DNA of 64,000 nt from JANLQX01 sp031418775 (GTDB taxonomy: Bacteria; Actinomycetota; Acidimicrobiia; Acidimicrobiales; JANYDT01), in NCBI GenBank assembly GCA_031418775.1, contig JANOJN010000079.1, positions 23,875-87,874 on the forward strand, read 5' to 3'. The position numbers and the translations under genes are program-made. The notes beneath the pieces were generated by a model. It saw only the letters and a list, made by a program, of their open reading frames with translations. It ran no database searches and was not told the DNA's origin. Each line of letters starts with the position of its first letter. Position 1 is the stretch's first letter. Of this stretch, positions 59,999 through 64,000 are shown one piece after another.

Positions 59999-60103
59999 AT
60001 GCCACCAGAAGCGAACGAAATGACGGCGGCCGAACAAGCACGGGACGCCGTCTTATCCAAGCTCAGCCCGGAGGAGCGCGCAGCACTCGGTCTCGACTCC
60101 TGA
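59999..60103 (+). CDS. Possible very small gene or C-terminal gene remnant
   Basis: A 34-codon frame reading MPPEANEMTAAEQARDAVLS then KLSPEERAALGLDS. Its composition (amphipathic, no rare residues) looks protein-like, and the frame sits in the 222-base gap after kinase copy 2. An inner ATG at 60020 would give 27 residues. It may be a real small protein or the end of a lost gene; I have no family match. Confidence 0.25.
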   Translation: MPPEANEMTAAEQARDAVLSKLSPEERAALGLDS

Positions 60104-60163
60104 TGTGGAGCCGATCTGCTGGCCTGTCTGAAGTACCGGATGGTTCTAGATAAGTTGACATAA

Positions 60164-60544
60164 CTATGATTCTCGGCGAGGCATGGGAGAGTGGTCGGAC
60201 AGGGCGGAGACGTCCCGTGCTGCTGCCAGCAGCGATGTGACGATCAGCCGGAGGTCGGCGACCGACTCCGCCTCTCGCAGATCGGCCTCGGCATCGACCA
60301 CTGCGCACGCCAGCACGAAGATCTCGTCGTGCAGACGGTCCACGTCACGTCGCGCCACGATCAGTTCGTGCTCGTCCACGCCGTGGCGGCTTGATCGCTG
60401 GCGGGCCTCGAAGTCGCGCTGGCGACAGCTGCGCTTGCAGAACCGCCTGGGCCGCCCGCGACCCTCCGTCGGCGTCACCGGCAGCCGACACCATCTACAG
60501 GGAACGATCTCCCGCTCCCCTTGGCCAACTGCTATTTTCGTCAC
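60164..60544 (-). CDS. Small zinc-ribbon-like hypothetical protein
   Basis: A 126-residue protein with PCRWCRLPV and GRGRPRRFCKRSCRQRDFEAR, a CxxC ... CxxxC set that probably binds zinc, followed by a helical region. Short proteins with this GRPRRFC-x3-C motif are common in actinobacteria and uncharacterised; nucleic-acid binding is plausible. The start is taken at the GTG at 60544. It is downstream of the prepilin-peptidase-like gene on the same strand (74-base gap). Confidence 0.75.
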   Translation of the reverse strand: MTKIAVGQGEREIVPCRWCRLPVTPTEGRGRPRRFCKRSCRQRDFEARQRSSRHGVDEHELIVARRDVDRLHDEIFVLACAVVDAEADLREAESVADLRLIVTSLLAAARDVSALSDHSPMPRRES

Positions 60545-60618
60545 AGTGACTATAATAGCCCCATGGTCGTCTCGCCGACGGGAATCCGCAACGAGACTTC
60601 CTCCGGCCGGTCCCGGAC

Positions 60619-61062
60619 TCAGGTGAGCTCGATGACGACCGTGCCGAGGGCCATGAACACCGCGAGCACTGCACTCGGCAGGGCAACCCGGCCGGAGAAG
60701 CGTCCGTGCATCAGCCAGGAGGAGGCGGTCGCGATGACTCCTGCCGAGGTCACCAGCAGAACCGGCACGACCGTCGGTCGCGCAAGACCAGCGATGAGCC
60801 CGAACACCACGCCAACGCCAAGTTCGAGGGCGGGATACCGAATCGGGATCGTCATGCGGCAGTGACGACAGCGTCCGCGCAGAGCGATGCACGACAGCAC
60901 CGGGATGTTGTCGAACCAGCGGATGAGCGCACCACACCCAGGGCAGGTCGACGGTGGCGAGAGGATGGAACCGCCGACGGGCACCCTGGACGTGACCACC
61001 GTCAAGAAGGAGCCGATGCAAAGACCGAGTGTGGTGATCCATCCGATGACGAACGTCCGCAC
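60619..61062 (-). CDS. Prepilin peptidase-like N-terminal domain protein lacking the catalytic aspartates
   Basis: A 147-residue membrane protein matching the N-terminal part of type IV prepilin peptidase: CIGSFLTVVTSRVP, then CPGCGALIRWFDNIPVLSCIALRGRCRHCR with the two CxxC zinc pairs, and PIRYPALELGVG. In full-length PilD this region methylates the pilin. The later helices with the two catalytic Asp (and GxGD) are absent; the gene ends after two more helices. It may be only a methyltransferase-like part or a decayed gene. It starts with GTG and is divergent from pilT. Confidence 0.82.
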   Translation of the reverse strand: MRTFVIGWITTLGLCIGSFLTVVTSRVPVGGSILSPPSTCPGCGALIRWFDNIPVLSCIALRGRCRHCRMTIPIRYPALELGVGVVFGLIAGLARPTVVPVLLVTSAGVIATASSWLMHGRFSGRVALPSAVLAVFMALGTVVIELT

Positions 61063-61096
61063 ACGGGAGACGCTAGCGACCCACGACCACGCTCAC

Positions 61097-61141
61097 GGGG
61101 GCTATCCACCTCCTAGCGGCTTTGGGAGGTGTTCCGCCCCC
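61097..61141. other. Strong hairpin in the pilD-like/pilT intergenic region
   Basis: Outer stem gggggc/gccccc (61097-61102 with 61136-61141) and inner stem cacctcc/ggaggtg (61107-61113 with 61125-61131). It lies 74 bases before the proposed pilT start, within the leader, and could be a regulatory RNA structure or a stop for transcription from either side. Confidence 0.5.
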
Positions 61142-61214
61142 ATTACCCGGGGCAACCTTTCCCCCAACGCACACACGGCTCAGGTATCGGTCGGGGGCGC
61201 CGATCGGTCTGGCG

Positions 61215-62297
61215 ATGATCACTGTCGGAGGCGCGCTCACGCGATGGATCGGGATGCTGTGGGAGAGCCACGGCACCGATCTCCACCTGGTTGCCGGCTC
61301 TCCGCCGCTCGTTCGGAGCGGTGGTCGTCTCGAGCGTCTGGCCGCCGAGCCATATGTCAGCGGGTCCGAGATCGCCACGGCGCTCCACGGTCACCTCGAC
61401 GCCGAGCAGTGGACGACGCTGGAGCGCGACCGTGAGCTCGACTTCGCTCTCGCGTGGGAGGACAAGGCGAGGCTGCGCGGCAACGCGTTCTACCAGCGGG
61501 GCGAGCTTTCGCTCGCCCTTCGCGTCATCCCTGAAGTGATACCCGACTTCGACACTCTGGGCTTGCCCGAGTCCGTCCGAGCGCTGGCGTCACTCCCCCA
61601 GGGGCTCGTGCTCTTCACCGGTCCGACCGGCTCGGGGAAGTCCACCTCGATGGCTGCGCTCATCGACTGGATCAACGTGAACCGGGCGTGCCACATCCTC
61701 ACGATCGAGGACCCGATCGAATACGTGCACCATCACAAGAGCTCCATCGTCAGCCAGCGCGAGGTCGGCTCCGACACACTGTCATGGGAACGCTCGCTTC
61801 GCTCGGCCCTCCGCGAAGACCCCGACGTGATCCTCCTCGGTGAGATGCGCGACACCGACTCGATCGCCGCAGCACTGACTCTCGCGGAAACCGGCCACCT
61901 AGTCTTCTCGACGCTCCACACGAACGACACCGCGCAGGCGCTCGATCGCATCGTCGACGTGTTCGCGTCCGAACGGCAATCACAGATCCGCATGCAGTTG
62001 GCCGGCGCTCTGACTGGTGTCATCGCCCAGCGTCTTCTTCCGGCCGCCGCCGGAGGACTCGTTGCCGCCTACGAGGTGCTGCTCGCCACGCACGCCGTCC
62101 GCAACCTGATCCGCGAGGGAAAGACCCGCCAGATCCGCAATGTCATCACCACGAGCCAGGGGGAAGGCATGCTGACGTTGGAGATGAGCCTCAACCGGCT
62201 CGTTGCCCAGGGTGTGGTGAGCCACGAGGACGCCGTGGCGAGGGCCCTTCACCCGCTCGAGATCGAGCGTCCGCTCGCCGGCTCCGCGAAACGCTGA
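61215..62297 (+). CDS. pilT: Type IV pilus retraction ATPase PilT
   Basis: A 360-residue hexameric ATPase. It has an N-terminal domain with SHGTDLHLVAGSPPLVRSGGRL, Walker A (FTGPTGSGKSTSMAALIDWIN in part), the Asp box (TIEDPIEYVH), Walker B (EDPDVILLGEMRD) and the His box (ETGHLVFSTLHTND). AIRNLIREGK-like and the late LNRLVAQGVVSHEDAV match PilT rather than PilB. It powers pilus retraction. No other pilus genes are in the window. The ATG at 61215 has no clear ribosome-binding site. Its 3' end overlaps the convergent AlaX gene by 49 bases. Confidence 0.93.
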   Translation: MITVGGALTRWIGMLWESHGTDLHLVAGSPPLVRSGGRLERLAAEPYVSGSEIATALHGHLDAEQWTTLERDRELDFALAWEDKARLRGNAFYQRGELSLALRVIPEVIPDFDTLGLPESVRALASLPQGLVLFTGPTGSGKSTSMAALIDWINVNRACHILTIEDPIEYVHHHKSSIVSQREVGSDTLSWERSLRSALREDPDVILLGEMRDTDSIAAALTLAETGHLVFSTLHTNDTAQALDRIVDVFASERQSQIRMQLAGALTGVIAQRLLPAAAGGLVAAYEVLLATHAVRNLIREGKTRQIRNVITTSQGEGMLTLEMSLNRLVAQGVVSHEDAVARALHPLEIERPLAGSAKR

Positions 62298-63133
62298 CCC
62301 GGTCCCGAATCGGAGTCAGCGACCGCCTCGCGCCAGGGCTCGGCCTCACGATCACGTCGAGCGTCGAAGACCTCGATCCGCAGCCGTTTGTTGCCCTTGC
62401 CTTTGGACTCCGTCTTCACGACGCGAAAGCCGCCGATTTCTCTGGTCGACGCAACGTGGGTACCGCCATCGGCCTGCTTGTCGAGCCCCACGATGTCGAC
62501 GAGCCGTATCTCGCTGACGTGGCTGGGGATCATGTTCACCTTGGTCCGGATCAGGTCCGGGTCGGCGCTGGCCGCCGCCGTGGGAAGCACACTGACCTCG
62601 ATGCGACGGTCGGCGGCGATTTCTTCGGCGACGAGTCGTTCGATCTCGTCCGCGAAGCCCTCGGGAAGAGGATCGAACTCGAAATCCATACGCGCGCTGA
62701 GTGGTTCCATATTGCCGCCGGTGACCGCCACGCCCCAGCGCTGCCAGATCACGCCGCACAAGACGTGCATCGCCGTGTGCGTTCGCATCAGCCGGTGCCG
62801 ACGATCCCAGTCGAGCTCGGCCTGCACGACGTCGCCGACAGAGGGAAGCGTCCCCTCCCCCACGGTGTGCCACACGAGCGAGCCTTCCTTGCGGACATCG
62901 GTGACCGCGAGTCCCGCCAGGGATCCCACGTCGTGGGGCTGCCCGCCACCGGTCGGGTAGAAGTGCGTCCGGTCGAGCGCGATGCGCCGGATCGGGCCCG
63001 ACGGAGATTCAGCGTCAACGTCACCGTCATCGACAGCCACCACGGTGGCGTCGAACGACCGGACGTAGGCATCGACGAGATAGTCGAGGCGCGTCGCCGC
63101 GACGTCGGAGGCATCGGAAGGTCGTTCGCTCAT
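62249..63133 (-). CDS. Alanyl-tRNA editing protein (AlaX type)
   Basis: A 294-residue protein like the editing domain of alanyl-tRNA synthetase. It opens with FYPTGGGQPHDVGSL and has the zinc ligands HTAMH (MRTHTAMHVLCG) and QADGGTHVAST, in which the usual Cys of CGGTH is Asp. It would remove serine or glycine wrongly attached to tRNA-Ala. The C-terminus runs past the convergent pilT stop. Confidence 0.88.
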   Translation of the reverse strand: MSERPSDASDVAATRLDYLVDAYVRSFDATVVAVDDGDVDAESPSGPIRRIALDRTHFYPTGGGQPHDVGSLAGLAVTDVRKEGSLVWHTVGEGTLPSVGDVVQAELDWDRRHRLMRTHTAMHVLCGVIWQRWGVAVTGGNMEPLSARMDFEFDPLPEGFADEIERLVAEEIAADRRIEVSVLPTAAASADPDLIRTKVNMIPSHVSEIRLVDIVGLDKQADGGTHVASTREIGGFRVVKTESKGKGNKRLRIEVFDARRDREAEPWREAVADSDSGPGQRFAEPASGRSISSG

Positions 63134-63219
63134 TGCGTCGATCTTGCCCCGTCACCGACGGGTTCGCCGAACAGGAGCGGAATGGAGTTGCGATTTCCCC
63201 GGCCGGTACGGTGTGGTGC

Positions 63220-64000
63220 ATGGGAGCCGCCACCGACGAGTTCATCAAGACCTACATCGCCGAGATGGACGGAAAGGCCATGGACCTCGGTCGTCTCGTC
63301 ACCGAACCGAGTGGCCTCGACGCGGACGAGATGATGGCGGCGTTTGCCCATCCTGACCTCGGTCGACTCGGGATCACTCTCATGGCCGACTTCATGGCGC
63401 CCGAGGGTTCGATCTATTACGACGCGATCTTCGGTGCGTACAGGGGGCAGCACGCAATACGGGGCTGGCTCGTTCCAGCGATGGCCGACATCGAGTTCAT
63501 CGACTTCGCGCCGACGGCGGAATCCGTCTCCTTCGATGACGGCGAGGGCGGCACGACGCTCGACGAATGGCAGATGATCATGAACCTCGGCGAAACCAAG
63601 ATCCCGCTCTCGCGAGGTGTCAGCGTCCGCCGGTACCGCGACGGCTGGATCACGTGGGCGTGCGACGTATACGACACGGCGGCGTTCCGCCAGCCTCCTC
63701 CGCCCGAGATGGCCAACCTGCCCGGTATGCCGACGGAGCCTCCACCGCCGCTTCCGCCGTGGCCCCGCGTCGAATGGACCACCGACGCGTCGGTCGCCCC
63801 CGCTCCATTGTCGGAGGCAGCGTCGGCGTGGGTTGCGCAACGACGGGCTGCACACGCCAACGCAGCGCAGACCCTCGTCGAAGCGCCGAGCGGCCTCAGC
63901 CACGCCGACATTCACGACCTCACCCATGACCCGGTCGCCGGGTACGACTTCGATCTGATGAGCGACCTCTTCCATCCCACCGAGTCCGTCTACATCGACC
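63220..64000 (+). CDS. Tandem NTF2/SnoaL-like domain protein (3' end outside window)
   Basis: An open frame from ATG 63220 to the window end (260 codons, no stop). The first ~165 residues look like an NTF2/SnoaL-like domain: FMAPEGSIYYDAIFGAYRGQ, then WQMIMNLGETKIPLSRGVSV and YRDGWITWACDVYDTAAF. A Pro-rich linker follows (~170-190). A second, similar start then begins near residue 240 (DFDLMSDLFHPTESVYID), parallel to LGITLMADFMAPEGSIYYD in the first. The fold covers many small binding proteins and enzymes; no function is assigned. Confidence 0.78.
   Translation, partial: MGAATDEFIKTYIAEMDGKAMDLGRLVTEPSGLDADEMMAAFAHPDLGRLGITLMADFMAPEGSIYYDAIFGAYRGQHAIRGWLVPAMADIEFIDFAPTAESVSFDDGEGGTTLDEWQMIMNLGETKIPLSRGVSVRRYRDGWITWACDVYDTAAFRQPPPPEMANLPGMPTEPPPPLPPWPRVEWTTDASVAPAPLSEAASAWVAQRRAAHANAAQTLVEAPSGLSHADIHDLTHDPVAGYDFDLMSDLFHPTESVYID

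Noticed and set aside
60151..60170. TTGACA and TATGAT promoter-like boxes
   Set aside because: They are only about 4 bases apart, far from the 16-18 needed, and no gene starts suitably.
1..64000. tRNA, rRNA, insertion sequences, prophage or integrase genes
   Set aside because: I saw no cloverleaf-like sequence, transposase motif or attachment-site pair. A tRNA scan was not possible here, so an atypical tRNA could be missed.

Overview
The window is G+C-rich, densely coded bacterial DNA with no rRNA, tRNA, insertion sequence or CRISPR array that I can recognise. The gene set points to an actinomycete, most likely of the Acidimicrobiia type. It includes a DUF3151 protein, mycothiol-type DinB and PIG-L enzymes, a class F-like sortase, a P450 with a 3Fe-4S ferredoxin elsewhere, many acyl-CoA enzymes, and ABC importers of the Liv type. 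The lineage is inferred from gene content only.

Layout. 0-8.4 kb: signalling genes (end of a histidine kinase, CBS protein, two response regulators, a membrane GGDEF-EAL protein), a phytoene-dehydrogenase-like oxidoreductase, and a secreted subtilase with a long Trp-Ser-Gly repeat tail. 8.4-17.4 kb: a carboxymuconolactone-decarboxylase/AhpD-like gene interrupted by an in-frame TGA exactly where the second redox cysteine belongs, with a SECIS-like hairpin right after it; then an amidase and a complete branched-chain-amino-acid-type importer (fused LivH-LivM permease). 17.5-28.4 kb: P450, a His-rich nickel/cobalt transporter with TPR and DUF4331 partners, lipoprotein, sortase with a small surface-protein candidate, SDR. 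28.4-48.8 kb: mostly housekeeping and catabolic genes (acyl-CoA ligase and dehydrogenase, GT39, pseudouridine synthase, AlkA-like glycosylase, RsgA, ferredoxin and its reductase, threonine-dehydratase-like enzyme, HisN-like phosphatase, MobA, RNase D, L,D-transpeptidase, AIM24-like protein).

48.8-60 kb is the most unusual region. A RiPP operon of the lasso-peptide kind (ABC exporter; PqqD-like leader-binding protein, B2 protease, HPr-kinase-like kinase and nucleotidyltransferase, all overlapping by ATGA) has no asparagine-synthetase-like cyclase and no precursor beside it. About 5 kb further on lies a second, decayed copy of the same locus: a fragment of the flanking AIM24 gene, the same promoter-region hairpin, a PqqD stub, and an intact second kinase. 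Between these pieces sit a 43-residue lasso-type precursor and a membrane fatty-acid/sterol-hydroxylase-like gene. Together they suggest one split, duplicated system making a phosphorylated, possibly hydroxylated peptide without the usual lasso cyclase.

60-64 kb: a small zinc-ribbon protein, a catalytic-domain-less prepilin peptidase homologue, PilT, an alanyl-tRNA editing protein, and the start of a two-domain NTF2-like protein cut by the window end.
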